Assembly (NCBI GenBank): GCA_004556395.1
Contig: SFHK01000021.1
Location: forward strand, 1 to 31,731
Reading direction: 5' to 3'
Length of the DNA: 31,731 nucleotides
Source of the DNA: Clostridiales bacterium
GTDB lineage: Bacteria; Bacillota; Clostridia; Christensenellales; Aristaeellaceae
Position 1 is the first letter of the stretch. Every line of letters begins with the position of its first letter. Below are positions 8,856-16,322 of the stretch, piece after piece. Both the position numbers and the translations under genes were made by a program. The notes beneath the pieces were generated by a model. That model had not been told where the DNA came from. It made no database searches and was given only the letters and a program-made list of their open reading frames with translations.

Positions 8856-9755
8856 TCAGCTTCCGGCCTTGGGAAGCAGCGCGCGAAGCGCGCCCGGCAG
8901 CGGAGATTCGAATTCGAGCGCCTGCCCCGTCAGCGGATGCAGAAAGCGCACATAGGCGGAATGCAGCGCGAAGCGCCCGGGCAGCGCGTCCGGCCGCTCG
9001 GTTCCATACAGAAAATCGCCGAACACCGGACAGCCGATGTGGGAAAGATGCACGCGAATCTGATGCGTGCGCCCCGTGTCCAGCTTCAGCCGCAGAAGCG
9101 CTCGGCCGTTTCCGGCTTCCAGCGTCCGGTACGCCGTACGGGAGGGCTTGCCGTCCGCGCGCACTTCGCGGCGAACCGTCGCGCCGTCCGCCTTGCCGAT
9201 GGGCGCGTCGATAACGCCCTCCGGCTCGGCCGGTACGCCGTCCGTCACGGCCAGATATTCGCGCGCGAACTCGGGCGTGTGCAGCTGGCGGGACAAAAGC
9301 ATCTGCGAATGCGCGTGCTTCGCCGCGACCATCAGGCCGCTGGTGCCCTTGTCCAGCCGGTTCACCGGGCGAAACACAAAGCCCGGCACGTCCCGATAGC
9401 GCCATGCAAGCCGGTTTTCCAGCGTGTTGTCCGGCTGACGGGGCGAGGATTGCGTGGAAAGCGGCGCGGGCTTGTCGATCACGTACAGATCGTCGTCCTC
9501 ATAAAGGATGGAAACCGGCGCGTTCTCCGGACGAACCGGCACGGCGGGCTCTTCTTCATCGATCAGCGTCACCGAGACCACCTGTCCGGCGCGCACGGCA
9601 TGGTCGGCATGCACGCTTTCGCCGTCCAGACACAACGCGCCCAGCGCCTTCGCGCGCGCCAGCTGATGGCTGGAAATGCCCAGCCGCCCGCGGGCGACGC
9701 GGCGAATCAGCTGCCCGTCGTCCTCCGCCGGAACCACATAGCTCAGTACGCGCAT
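8856..9755 (-). CDS. RluA-family 23S/tRNA pseudouridine synthase
   Basis: 299 residues; GGGGAGGG lies about 9 nt before the ATG. Residues 1-65 form an S4-like RNA-binding domain (QLARAKALGALCLDGESV). The catalytic domain includes ILYEDDDLYVIDKP (about 83-96) and the signature VNRLDKGTSGL, in which Asp135 is the catalytic aspartate. The family usually has HRLD; the NRLD form is a common clostridial variant. The downstream motifs (RTHQIRVHLSHIGCPVFGD) are intact. It isomerises uridine in structured RNA; the exact target cannot be told from sequence, so no symbol is given. Confidence 0.92.
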   Translation of the reverse strand: MRVLSYVVPAEDDGQLIRRVARGRLGISSHQLARAKALGALCLDGESVHADHAVRAGQVVSVTLIDEEEPAVPVRPENAPVSILYEDDDLYVIDKPAPLSTQSSPRQPDNTLENRLAWRYRDVPGFVFRPVNRLDKGTSGLMVAAKHAHSQMLLSRQLHTPEFAREYLAVTDGVPAEPEGVIDAPIGKADGATVRREVRADGKPSRTAYRTLEAGNGRALLRLKLDTGRTHQIRVHLSHIGCPVFGDFLYGTERPDALPGRFALHSAYVRFLHPLTGQALEFESPLPGALRALLPKAGS

Positions 9756-9898
9756 GAAAAGCCCTCCCCATCGGCGCTCTGAAGGGATAATTCGCCGTCT
9801 GGAAGCGAAAATCCTTCTAAAAAAGTGCGATCTGGGGAATACGGCCTGAAATACTTATGTAAAATTCGTAAAATTCCGTCATTTTCCGCTTCCAGCTA

Positions 9899-9927
9899 TT
9901 GCAATCGGGGGGGAGATGGTCTATAAT
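9899..9927 (+). promoter_or_regulatory. Promoter of the rpmG-secE-nusG-rplKA operon
   Basis: TTGCAA (9899-9904), 17-nt spacer, TATAAT (9922-9927): close to the sigma-A consensus. The ~100-nt leader that follows contains GC-rich stretches before rpmG. 9783-9898 shows no gene. Confidence 0.8.
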
Positions 9928-10031
9928 ATATCAGTCTGCCCAAGAATGTGGGTTGCTGTTGTCGACCGTTCGGCCAGCGCCCGTCTGCAAACGCGGGGGC
10001 TGACCATTCTTTCCATAGGAGGTGTCAAAAC

Positions 10032-10193
10032 ATGGCATCGGATAAGCGTATTAAGGTTGTACTGGCCTGCTCCGAATGCAAGCAGCGCAATTATAATACC
10101 ATCAAGAACAAGAAAAACGACCCCGATCGTCTCGAAATGAGCAAGTATTGCCGCTTCTGCAAGAAGCATACCGTTCATAAGGAAGCCAAGTAA
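10032..10193 (+). CDS. rpmG: 50S ribosomal protein L33
   Basis: 53 residues. The start at 10032 is set by AGGAGGTG at 10017-10024; the same frame is open further upstream, but that part has no ribosome binding site. Two CxxC pairs (C13/C16 and C40/C43) mark the zinc-binding form of L33, with the typical sequence RNYNTIKNKKN between them. It is a component of the large subunit near the E site. It is first in the conserved rpmG-secE-nusG-rplK-rplA order, 39 nt before secE. Confidence 0.97.
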   Translation: MASDKRIKVVLACSECKQRNYNTIKNKKNDPDRLEMSKYCRFCKKHTVHKEAK

Positions 10194-10232
10194 TCGGGCG
10201 GGAGCAACGATCAAGTCGGAGGATGTGACAAC

Positions 10233-10484
10233 ATGGCGAACGAAAACGGAACGAAAAAGCCGAATTTCTTCGTACGCGTCGGAAGATGGTTCAAGAACCT
10301 TGGCGTTAAAATCGGCAAGGCGTTCTACAACATGTTCCACGAGATGAAGAAGGTCACCTGGCCCACGAAGAGCGCGCTCGTGAATTACTCCCTGATAGTG
10401 CTTCTTTTCATGGTGGTTATGGGCGTAGTGATCGGCCTGTTTGACATGGGCGCTGGCGCTCTGGTCAGACTGATCACCGGCTGA
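10233..10484 (+). CDS. secE: Preprotein translocase subunit SecE
   Basis: 83 residues, short Gram-positive form. It has a basic cytoplasmic N-terminus, an amphipathic helix with the conserved EMKKVTWPTK (about residues 36-45), and one membrane helix (about 50-72). SecE clamps SecY in the translocon. The ribosome binding site GGAGG is about 11 nt upstream. It lies 17 nt before nusG in the standard operon. Confidence 0.97.
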   Translation: MANENGTKKPNFFVRVGRWFKNLGVKIGKAFYNMFHEMKKVTWPTKSALVNYSLIVLLFMVVMGVVIGLFDMGAGALVRLITG

Positions 10485-10501
10485 CGGGCAAGGAGTTAAA
10501 C

Positions 10502-11032
10502 ATGGCGGAAAATGCCGAGATGAACTGGTATGTCGTACATACCTATTCTGGCTATGAAAACAAGGTCAAGGCGAACCTCGAAAAGACCGTCGAGAACAAC
10601 GGCCTTCAGGATTTGATCGCGGAAGTGCAGATCCCGATCGAGGAGGTCGTCGAGATCAAGAATAACAAGCGCCGCGTGGTTCCGCGTAAGCGTATGCCGG
10701 GCTATGTGCTGGTTCGTATGGTCATGACCAACGAATCTTGGTACGTCGTGCGCAATACGCGAGGCGTCACCGGTTTTGTCGGCACGGGCACCAAGCCCAC
10801 GCCGCTCCCGGACAACGACTACACGTCGTTAATGGCCAGCATTCCCGTTACCCGCCTGGACATTCAGGTCGGCGACGAGGTTCGCATCCTTACCGGCCTG
10901 TTCGAGAACTTCACCGGTCGCGTCACCGATATCGACACTGAAAATCAGAAGCTTCGGATTACGGTGCCGATGCTTAAACGCGAAACTGCCATCGATCTGG
11001 ATTACGACGAAGTCGTTCGTCTGGATTCGTAA
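10502..11032 (+). CDS. nusG: Transcription termination/antitermination protein NusG
   Basis: 176 residues. The NGN domain (about 5-115) begins NWYVVHTYSGYENKVK and contains KRMPGYVLVRM, the surface that meets RNA polymerase. The C-terminal KOW domain (about 122-176) has GDEVRILTGLFENFTGRV. AAGGAG lies just before the ATG. It modulates pausing and termination and can couple transcription to translation. Length and motifs are normal. Confidence 0.97.
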   Translation: MAENAEMNWYVVHTYSGYENKVKANLEKTVENNGLQDLIAEVQIPIEEVVEIKNNKRRVVPRKRMPGYVLVRMVMTNESWYVVRNTRGVTGFVGTGTKPTPLPDNDYTSLMASIPVTRLDIQVGDEVRILTGLFENFTGRVTDIDTENQKLRITVPMLKRETAIDLDYDEVVRLDS

Positions 11033-11069
11033 CGCGCTTCCATCGCTTGTAAGCCCTCGGGCTTCAGGA

Positions 11070-11103
11070 GTGGGAGGGGCTCAGGAAGGCCCCGCTACAC
11101 CAC
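11070..11103 (+). ncRNA. Leader structure upstream of rplK (likely L1-type autoregulatory site)
   Basis: The outer pair GTGG (11070-11073) with CCAC (11100-11103) encloses GGGGC/GCCCC and unpaired GA and GCTACA. This helix with an asymmetric loop, between nusG and rplK, resembles the r-protein L1 binding site that controls rplK-rplA translation in many bacteria. I infer the regulation from position and fold. A separate palindrome AAGCCCTCGGGCTT lies just upstream, at about 11051-11064. Confidence 0.6.
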
Positions 11104-11127
11104 ATACAGATTAAGGAGGAAACCCCT

Positions 11128-11553
11128 ATGGCGAAGAAAGTAACTGCGCTCATCAAGCTGCAGGTCAACGCCGGCAAAGCCACCCCCGCGCCGCCGATCG
11201 GCCCGGCGCTCGGTCAGCATGGCGTAAACATCCCCGGATTCTGCAAGGAATTTAACGACCGCACCGCCAAGCAGGTCGGTCTCGTGATCCCGGTCGTCAT
11301 CACCGTGTATCAGGATCGTTCCTTCACGTTCATCTGCAAGACGCCTCCGGCCGCCGTTCTGATCAAGAAGGCCTGCGGCCTCGAGCATGCTTCCGGCCGT
11401 CCCAACAAGGACAAGGTCGCTCACATCTCCAAGGCTCAGGTGAAGGAAATCGCCGAGCTTAAGATGCCCGACCTGAACGCCGCTTCCATCGAAGCCGCCA
11501 TGAGCATGGTCGCCGGAACGGCCCGCTCCATGGGCGTTATCGTGGACGACTGA
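11128..11553 (+). CDS. rplK: 50S ribosomal protein L11
   Basis: 141 residues, normal length. The N-terminal domain carries LQVNAGKATPAPPIGPALGQ and GVNIPGFCKEFN; the C-terminal rRNA-binding domain ends with AARSM-type GTARSMGVIVDD. It binds the GTPase-associated centre of 23S rRNA. AAGGAGG lies 9 nt upstream of the ATG. It is followed by rplA after 62 nt. Confidence 0.98.
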   Translation: MAKKVTALIKLQVNAGKATPAPPIGPALGQHGVNIPGFCKEFNDRTAKQVGLVIPVVITVYQDRSFTFICKTPPAAVLIKKACGLEHASGRPNKDKVAHISKAQVKEIAELKMPDLNAASIEAAMSMVAGTARSMGVIVDD

Positions 11554-11615
11554 CGCAAGAAGACCAAAACCGTGGGAGGACATAGTGCCGATTGTACCAC
11601 AGGGAGGATATTAAC

Positions 11616-12302
11616 ATGAAGACCGGAAAGAAATATAGCGACAGCATCAAGCTGATCGATCGTACCAAGCTGTATGATCCCGAAGAGGCCGTTACGCTGG
11701 TAAAGCAGACCGCCAAGGCCAAGTTCGACGAGACCGTCGAGATCTCCGTCCGTCTGGGCGTTGATCCCCGTCACGCCGATCAGCAGGTTCGCGGCACCGT
11801 CGTTCTGCCCAACGGCACCGGCAAAACCAAGACCGTCCTCGTGATCGCCAAGGGCCCCAAGGCCGAGGAAGCGACCGCCGCTGGCGCCGATTTCGTGGGC
11901 GCTGAGGACATGATCGCCAAGATTCAGGGCGGCTGGTTCGGATTTGACGTTTGTATCGCCACCCCGGATATGATGGGTCTGGTCGGCCGTCTGGGCCGCG
12001 TGCTCGGCCCCAAGGGCCTCATGCCGAACCCCAAGACCGGCACCGTCACCATGGACGTGACCAAGGCCATCACCGAGACCAAGGCCGGCAAGGTTGAGTA
12101 CCGCGTCGATAAGACCGCCATCATCCACTGCCCCCTCGGAAAGGCTTCCTTCTCTGAGCAGCAGCTGACTGAGAACCTGCGCACCCTCATGGACGCCATC
12201 ATCAAGGCGAAGCCCTCCGCCGCGAAGGGCACGTATGTGAAGTCCGCCGTCATTTCCAGCACTATGGGTCCCGGCATCAAGCTGAACGCGCTCAAGTTCT
12301 GA
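11616..12302 (+). CDS. rplA: 50S ribosomal protein L1
   Basis: 228 residues. The start at 11616 is preceded by AGGGAGG at 11601-11607; an in-frame codon at 11592 lacks such a site. The signature for L1 is present: GLVGRLGRVLGPKGLMPNPK, followed by GTVTMDVTKAI. It binds the L1 stalk of 23S rRNA and probably represses its own operon through the leader at 11070. Unusually, rplJ and rplL do not follow directly: a terminator and two unrelated genes intervene. Confidence 0.98.
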   Translation: MKTGKKYSDSIKLIDRTKLYDPEEAVTLVKQTAKAKFDETVEISVRLGVDPRHADQQVRGTVVLPNGTGKTKTVLVIAKGPKAEEATAAGADFVGAEDMIAKIQGGWFGFDVCIATPDMMGLVGRLGRVLGPKGLMPNPKTGTVTMDVTKAITETKAGKVEYRVDKTAIIHCPLGKASFSEQQLTENLRTLMDAIIKAKPSAAKGTYVKSAVISSTMGPGIKLNALKF

Positions 12303-12316
12303 CAATCGTTTTTCAG

Positions 12317-12348
12317 GCCGCTTTCCGTTTCGGAAGGCGGCGTTTTTT
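12317..12348 (+). terminator. Rho-independent terminator after rplA
   Basis: GCCGCTTTCC, loop GTTTC, GGAAGGCGGC, then GTTTTTT. The 10-bp stem has one G-T pair. Confidence 0.92.
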
Positions 12349-12390
12349 CACGCAACCACGCACACCCCGGCGGAATGCCCGCGCGACGCG

Positions 12391-12430
12391 CCAGCTGCTT
12401 ACCTCGTTTGCGCGGTGCCGCCTGAAAGCC
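12391..12430. repeat. Possible fragment of the palindromic repeat family
   Basis: GCTTACCTCGTTTGCGCGGT and the following GCCGCCTGAAAG match the right arm of the copy ending at 26214 (CTACCTCATTTGTGCGGCGT, then TGCCTTAAAG) with several changes. The rest of the element is missing or shortened, so this is tentative. Confidence 0.4.
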
Positions 12431-12512
12431 GCGCTACGCGGGTCGGAGGGATTCCACAGATTATTTCAGTTGGATAGTTTTGCCTTGAATGATGCGAAGG
12501 AGGACGCTTTTG

Positions 12513-13853
12513 ATGAGATATGAAGCGGAAATCGTCGTCTGCGGCGCGGGAACCGCCGGTTCGGTCGCCGCCATTGCCGCCGCGGACGCGGGGCGCGACG
12601 TGCTGGTCATTGAACAGTTTGGCTCGGCGGGCGGCAGCGGCACGCTTGCGCTCGTTACGCCGCTGATGAACACCTGCGTTCCCGGCAACCCGATGGGCAG
12701 CTATGTGTCCCGCGAGATCAACCGCCGCATGCTCGCGCTCGGCGCGGCCGCGGGAAAGGGCGACTGCTGGTTCGACCCGGAGATGCTCAAAATCGTGCTC
12801 AACGAAATGCTTGTGGAGCGCGGCGTAAGGGTTCTGTACCACACGTTCCTCATCGGCGCAAGGCGCGAGGGCGGGGAGGTTACATCGGTTGAAATCGCGA
12901 ACAAGTCCGGGAGGGGCGAGGTCGCGGGCAAAATCTTCATCGACGCGACCGGCGACGCCGACGTTGTGCACGCGCTGGGCTTTGAAACGCTGCACGGCAG
13001 CGAGGAGGACGGCAAAAATCAGCCGATGTCGCTCCGCTACCTGCTGGGCGGGGTGGACACGCAGGCGTTCTGGGATTACCTTGAGCGGGTGACGCATCCG
13101 GACGACGCGCCGCGCCCGCGTCCCGAAAACTACGACGGCGCCGTGACGCTGAACCCCGGGAAGCACTGGCCGCTGAAGCCGCTGTTCCTTCAGGCGATTG
13201 ACGAGGGGCAGCTCACGCGCGAGGACGCGCTGTACTGGCAGTTCTTCACCGTGCCCGGACGGCGCGACGCGATTGCCTTCAACTGTCCGGAATTCTTCGA
13301 CTTCCACGACGCGGACGACGCGGAGAACCAGTCGCGCGTGCAGGCGGAGGGTAAGCGCGCGATTCTGCGCCAGCTTTCGTTCTACCGCGCGCGCATTCCC
13401 GGCTTCGAGCATGCCTATCTTTCGGAAATCTCCGCGATGGTGGGCGTGCGCGAATCCCGCCGCGCCGTCACCGATCATATCCTCACCGCCGGGGAAATCC
13501 TCGGCCGCGCACGTTTCGACGACGCGGTGTGCCGCTGCAACTACCCCGTGGACGTGCACGGGCGCGACCTCAACACCTACGCGCTGAGCGGAAACGACCG
13601 CGAGCCGTATTATGAGATTCCGCTTCGCTGCCTGATCGTGCGCGACGCGGAGAACCTGCTCGTCGCCGGACGCAATCTCGGCAGTGAGTTCATCGCCCAG
13701 TCGTCCGCGCGCATCATCCCCACCTGCCGCGCCATGGGCGAAGCCGCCGGCCTCGCCGCCGCACTCTCCATCCGAGACCAAAAACCCGTCCGCGAAATCG
13801 GCGGAAAACGCGTCCGGGAGGAAATGTCGCGCATGGGCGCGGATGAAGCGTAG
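12513..13853 (+). CDS. FAD-dependent oxidoreductase (FAD_oxidored family)
   Basis: 446 residues. I chose ATG 12513 because AAGGAGG lies 9 nt upstream (12497-12503). The N-terminal Rossmann fold shows YEAEIVVCGAGTAGSVAAIA (GAGTAG at 11-16) and an acidic strand end, VLVIEQFG. GGSGTLALVTPL follows, and near the C-terminus the FAD-closing NLLVAGRNLGSEFIAQSSAR and CRAMGEAAGLAAAL. The family includes soluble flavoprotein reductases and dehydrogenases of unknown substrate. It is a single gene placed between rplA and rplJ and ends with a decayed copy of its own 3' end downstream. The substrate cannot be predicted. Confidence 0.88.
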   Translation: MRYEAEIVVCGAGTAGSVAAIAAADAGRDVLVIEQFGSAGGSGTLALVTPLMNTCVPGNPMGSYVSREINRRMLALGAAAGKGDCWFDPEMLKIVLNEMLVERGVRVLYHTFLIGARREGGEVTSVEIANKSGRGEVAGKIFIDATGDADVVHALGFETLHGSEEDGKNQPMSLRYLLGGVDTQAFWDYLERVTHPDDAPRPRPENYDGAVTLNPGKHWPLKPLFLQAIDEGQLTREDALYWQFFTVPGRRDAIAFNCPEFFDFHDADDAENQSRVQAEGKRAILRQLSFYRARIPGFEHAYLSEISAMVGVRESRRAVTDHILTAGEILGRARFDDAVCRCNYPVDVHGRDLNTYALSGNDREPYYEIPLRCLIVRDAENLLVAGRNLGSEFIAQSSARIIPTCRAMGEAAGLAAALSIRDQKPVREIGGKRVREEMSRMGADEA

Positions 13854-13966
13854 GCGAACCTTGCGCGGAGTATTCTGATTGGCTGCCGCGCACTTCGTAT
13901 GCGACAAAAGTCCGTCCGAGAAATCGGCGGGAAGAAATGTCGCGCATGGGTGCGGATGAAGTATGA
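13781..13966 (+). repeat. Duplicated 3' end of the FAD oxidoreductase gene
   Basis: The last ~70 bp of the gene (13781-13853: GTCCGCGAAATCGGCGG, GGAAATGTCGCGCATGGGCG, CGGATGAAG) recur at about 13905-13966 (GTCCGAGAAATCGGCGG, GAAATGTCGCGCATGGGTGC, GGATGAAG), offset by about 125 bp. A ~12-nt stretch is missing in the copy. A weaker third trace may lie at 14002-14028 (GAGGAAACGCATATGGACGC). The copies are noncoding as they stand. Confidence 0.75.
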
Positions 13967-14050
13967 AGCCTGTACGGCATGAGAAACGTGCTTGCGAAGA
14001 GGAAACGCATATGGACGCAGATTCATTTCCTGATCGATGAAGAAAGAGCG

Positions 14051-14083
14051 GCGCGCGGTGCGTTCCATTGGAGCACCGCGCGC
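14051..14083. terminator. Bidirectional terminator between the FAD gene and the PNPOx-like gene
   Basis: GCGCGCGGTGC, 11-nt loop, GCACCGCGCGC: a perfect 11-bp stem. TTTAT follows on plus; the minus side reads into GCTCTTTCT. It serves the converging genes. Confidence 0.8.
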
Positions 14084-14100
14084 TTTATGATGCGGCATGG

Positions 14101-14535
14101 TTATGTGGACGCTTCCGCCGTAAAGTCGATGTCGTAGCGCGTTCCGTGCGAGAACAGCGTGCCCTTTGTGAGGGAGATTTTCAGGATGACGCAGTTCGGG
14201 TCGTCGAAGTTGTTGTGCCCGTTGTCGATCCATTCGGCGAACGCACACCGGAGCGCGGCCGCGATGGGCGCGTTTTCCGGCCTGCGGAACCAGCCCATAC
14301 TTTCGCCCATGCCATGGGCGGTGAACCATTCGCCCGCGAGGGCGCACGTCGGATTCTCCGCAAGCTGGCGCATCTTGCCGGAGAGGGCACAGGTGATGAC
14401 GTAGAACGCGCCGTTTTCGTAATACGCATTCACGCTGCGCACATAGGGTACGTTGTCTGCCGCCGTCGCGAGCGCAAGCACGTTGTCCTTCCCGAACCGT
14501 TCGACCATGATGGCTTTCGCCGCGGGTGAAATCAT
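14101..14535 (-). CDS. Pyridoxamine 5'-phosphate oxidase-like (FMN-binding split barrel) protein
   Basis: 144 residues. It shows the split-barrel pattern: LALATAADNVPYVRSVNAYY, then ENGAFYVITCALSGKMRQLA and ENPTCALAGEW, ending with VILKISLTKGTLFS. Family members bind FMN or F420 and are general reductases or flavin carriers. The substrate is not inferable. No strong ribosome binding site is seen immediately upstream, so the start is less certain. It converges with the FAD oxidoreductase gene. Confidence 0.82.
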   Translation of the reverse strand: MISPAAKAIMVERFGKDNVLALATAADNVPYVRSVNAYYENGAFYVITCALSGKMRQLAENPTCALAGEWFTAHGMGESMGWFRRPENAPIAAALRCAFAEWIDNGHNNFDDPNCVILKISLTKGTLFSHGTRYDIDFTAEAST

Positions 14536-14636
14536 CGCTCGTCGCCGCCTTTGTGAAAAAATGTATTTTCATTATAGCGGCTTGCGGAGGGTCTGTCAAG
14601 AATCGGCTTCGCCATCAATTTCTCCCGAAACTTAAC

Positions 14637-14665
14637 TTGACGAAACGCAGGCGAATGGGTACAAT
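14637..14665 (+). promoter_or_regulatory. Promoter of rplJ-rplL
   Basis: TTGACG (14637-14642), 17-nt spacer, TACAAT (14660-14665). The L10 leader begins about 10 nt later. Confidence 0.85.
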
Positions 14666-14674
14666 ATATAAGGC

Positions 14675-14830
14675 TGTGAAACAGCTGTGCCATAGACAGC
14701 GAGTGCGGAAGCGTAAACTCCCACCGGAGTGCTCGCCGAGGTGCAAAGGTTCGGACTTTCTCGAATTCTGTTCAGAAGTATTCCGCCCTTGCGCCTATGC
14801 GCAGGGGCGTTTCATTTGCCGTCATTCACA
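14675..14830 (+). ncRNA. Ribosomal protein L10 leader
   Basis: The stretch GCCATAGACAGCGAGTGCGG, with CTCCCACCGGAGTGCTCGCC following and CCGAGGTG after it, matches the conserved core of the Firmicutes L10 leader bound by L10(L12)4. It ends in a strong hairpin at 14784-14809 (CGCCCTTGCGC / GCGCAGGGGCG, loop CTAT) followed by TTTCATTT, probably an attenuator. Boundaries are approximate. Confidence 0.9.
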
Positions 14831-14855
14831 GGACGGAATGCGAGGTGTTTAACAA

Positions 14856-15371
14856 ATGTCCAAGAACGAACTTTCCAAGAATATCGAAAGCAAGAAGCCG
14901 GTCGTTGCCGCCGTCAAAGAAAAGTTTGAAAAGGCGCAGACCGTCGTTCTGGTTGACTTCCGTGGTCTGACCGTGGAGGAGGATACCGCGCTGCGCACCG
15001 AGTTCCGCAAGGCCGGTGTTGAGTACGCCGTTATCAAGAACACCATGATCGATCTCGCCGTGAAGGATACCCCCTACGCCGCTCAGATGGAGGAGCACCT
15101 GAAGGGCCCCACCGCCGTGGCGTTCGGCTACACCGATATGATCGCGCCCGCGAAGATCGCGGTGGAGTTCGGCAAGAAGAGCAAGAAGCTCACGCTGAAG
15201 TGCGGCGTGTGCGACGGCGCGTTCCTCGACGCGGCCGGCGTTCAGGCTCTGGCCGAGCTGCCCAGCAAGGAAGTCCTCATCGCCCGTATCATGGGCAGCA
15301 TGATGAGCGCGGTTTCCAGCTTCGTCCGCTGCGTGGAAGCGATCCGCAAGCAGAAGGCCGGCGAGGAATAA
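14856..15371 (+). CDS. rplJ: 50S ribosomal protein L10
   Basis: 171 residues, normal length. The motif VVLVDFRGLTVEEDTALRTE and the region EYAVIKNTMIDLAVKDT are typical. The C-terminal helix (about 150-171) binds L7/L12 dimers. GAGGTG lies 8 nt upstream of the ATG. It forms the ribosomal stalk base and is the likely ligand of the leader at 14675. It is followed by rplL after 54 nt. Confidence 0.98.
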   Translation: MSKNELSKNIESKKPVVAAVKEKFEKAQTVVLVDFRGLTVEEDTALRTEFRKAGVEYAVIKNTMIDLAVKDTPYAAQMEEHLKGPTAVAFGYTDMIAPAKIAVEFGKKSKKLTLKCGVCDGAFLDAAGVQALAELPSKEVLIARIMGSMMSAVSSFVRCVEAIRKQKAGEE

Positions 15372-15425
15372 TCGCCGCCTGACGCACCCCAATTCAGACC
15401 TTAACATGATTATGGAGGGAATACA

Positions 15426-15797
15426 ATGAACGCTCAGGAAATCATTTCTGCCGTTGAGTCCATGACGATTCTCGAGCTGGCTGATCTCGTAAAGGCCATG
15501 GAAGAGAAGTTTGGCGTTTCCGCCGCTGCCCCCGTCGCGGTTGCCGCCGGCCCCGCCGCCGCTGCTGAAGCCGTTGAAGAGAAGACCGAGTTCGACGTCA
15601 TCCTGAAGTCTGCCGGCGCCGAGAAGATCAAGGTCATCAAGGTCGTCCGCGAAGTCGTTTCCGGCCTGGGCCTGAAGGAAGCCAAGGAACTCGTTGACAA
15701 CGCCCCCAAGCCCATCAAGGAAGGCGTTTCCAAGGAAGTTGCCGAGGAAATCAAGAAGAAGTTTGCCGACGTCGGCGCCGAAGTCGAAATCAAGTAA
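15426..15797 (+). CDS. rplL: 50S ribosomal protein L7/L12
   Basis: 123 residues. An N-terminal dimerisation helix (1-35), an Ala/Pro/Val-rich hinge (about 36-52: AAPVAVAAGPAAAAEAV) and the C-terminal domain with KVIKVVREVVSGLGLKEAKE and the factor-binding surface. GGAGGG precedes the ATG. It recruits translation GTPases. rpoB, the usual next gene, is absent; a terminator and a MazG-like gene follow. Confidence 0.98.
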   Translation: MNAQEIISAVESMTILELADLVKAMEEKFGVSAAAPVAVAAGPAAAAEAVEEKTEFDVILKSAGAEKIKVIKVVREVVSGLGLKEAKELVDNAPKPIKEGVSKEVAEEIKKKFADVGAEVEIK

Positions 15798-15810
15798 TTT
15801 CTTTTTGCAG

Positions 15811-15838
15811 GAAGCCGTCCGCAAGGGCGGCTTTCTTC
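15811..15838 (+). terminator. Terminator after rplL
   Basis: AAGCCGTCC, loop GCAA, GGGCGGCTT, then TCTTCAT. The 9-bp stem has one G-T pair; the T-run is interrupted. Confidence 0.75.
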
Positions 15839-15866
15839 ATATTCACAGTTCGAGAGGTGATTTTGC

Positions 15867-16232
15867 GTGCTTCATGACGATACCACCACCGTTTCTCAGC
15901 TGAAGGAAGCCATATACGCGCTGTGTCTGGAAAAGGGCTGGGGCGTGGACGGCGTTCAGAACCCGCAGCAGGTCGCCATGGCCATGACGGTGGAGATGAG
16001 CGAGCTTCTGGAGCTGTTTCAGTGGCTGAACCCGCCGGACGTGGAAAAGCTGCTGAACGGCGAGGATCCGGCGTATGTCGCGCGAATCGCCGAGGAATTT
16101 GCGGACGTGATGATGTATGGCATGCAGCTGATGCGCGCGCTGAAGATCGACGTTTCCGCCGAAATCGAGCACAAGATCGAGGTCGTGCGCGGCCGTCCGG
16201 CGAACCGCAAAAACCTGCATCCGTTCCAGTGA
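15867..16232 (+). CDS. MazG-like / RS21-C6-type nucleotide pyrophosphohydrolase
   Basis: 121 residues, GTG start; GAGAGGTGA lies 6 nt upstream, while the nearby ATG at 15874 is out of frame. A single all-alpha NTP pyrophosphatase domain with metal-binding motifs MTVEMSELLELFQW (E43, E46) and IAEEFADVMMYGM (E77, D80). The gap and length fit the dCTPase-like subfamily, which hydrolyses dNTPs to the monophosphate and PPi. It lies just after the rplJL terminator and 5' to the GMP-synthase-like gene; a shared nucleotide theme is only suggestive. Confidence 0.85.
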   Translation: MLHDDTTTVSQLKEAIYALCLEKGWGVDGVQNPQQVAMAMTVEMSELLELFQWLNPPDVEKLLNGEDPAYVARIAEEFADVMMYGMQLMRALKIDVSAEIEHKIEVVRGRPANRKNLHPFQ

Positions 16233-16241
16233 TATATGCAT

Positions 16242-16304
16242 AAAACCGCCTTCCCATGGATAGAATGGCTGCGATAGACCATCGTTTCGGGGGAGGCGGT
16301 TTTT
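16242..16304 (+). terminator. Long-loop terminator-like hairpin after the MazG-like gene
   Basis: AAAACCGCCTTCCC (16242-16255) pairs with GGGGGAGGCGGTTTT (16289-16304 region) around a 33-nt loop. The right arm carries GGGGGAGG, the only Shine-Dalgarno-like sequence before the GMP-synthase-like gene, so the same structure may hide that site. Confidence 0.6.
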
Positions 16305-16322
16305 ATCCGGCACATTGCGATA

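Noticed and set aside
6941..9214. 757-codon plus-strand frame opposite the lysozyme and RluA genes
   Set aside because: Arg/Ala/Gly-rich shadow; the minus-strand frames have clear domains and starts.
9928..10031. tRNA between the promoter and rpmG
   Set aside because: No cloverleaf or T-loop sequence; it reads as a leader only. I found no tRNA or rRNA in the window.
12399..13907. 502-codon minus-strand frame opposite the FAD oxidoreductase
   Set aside because: The plus frame has the FAD motifs; the minus frame is composition-driven.
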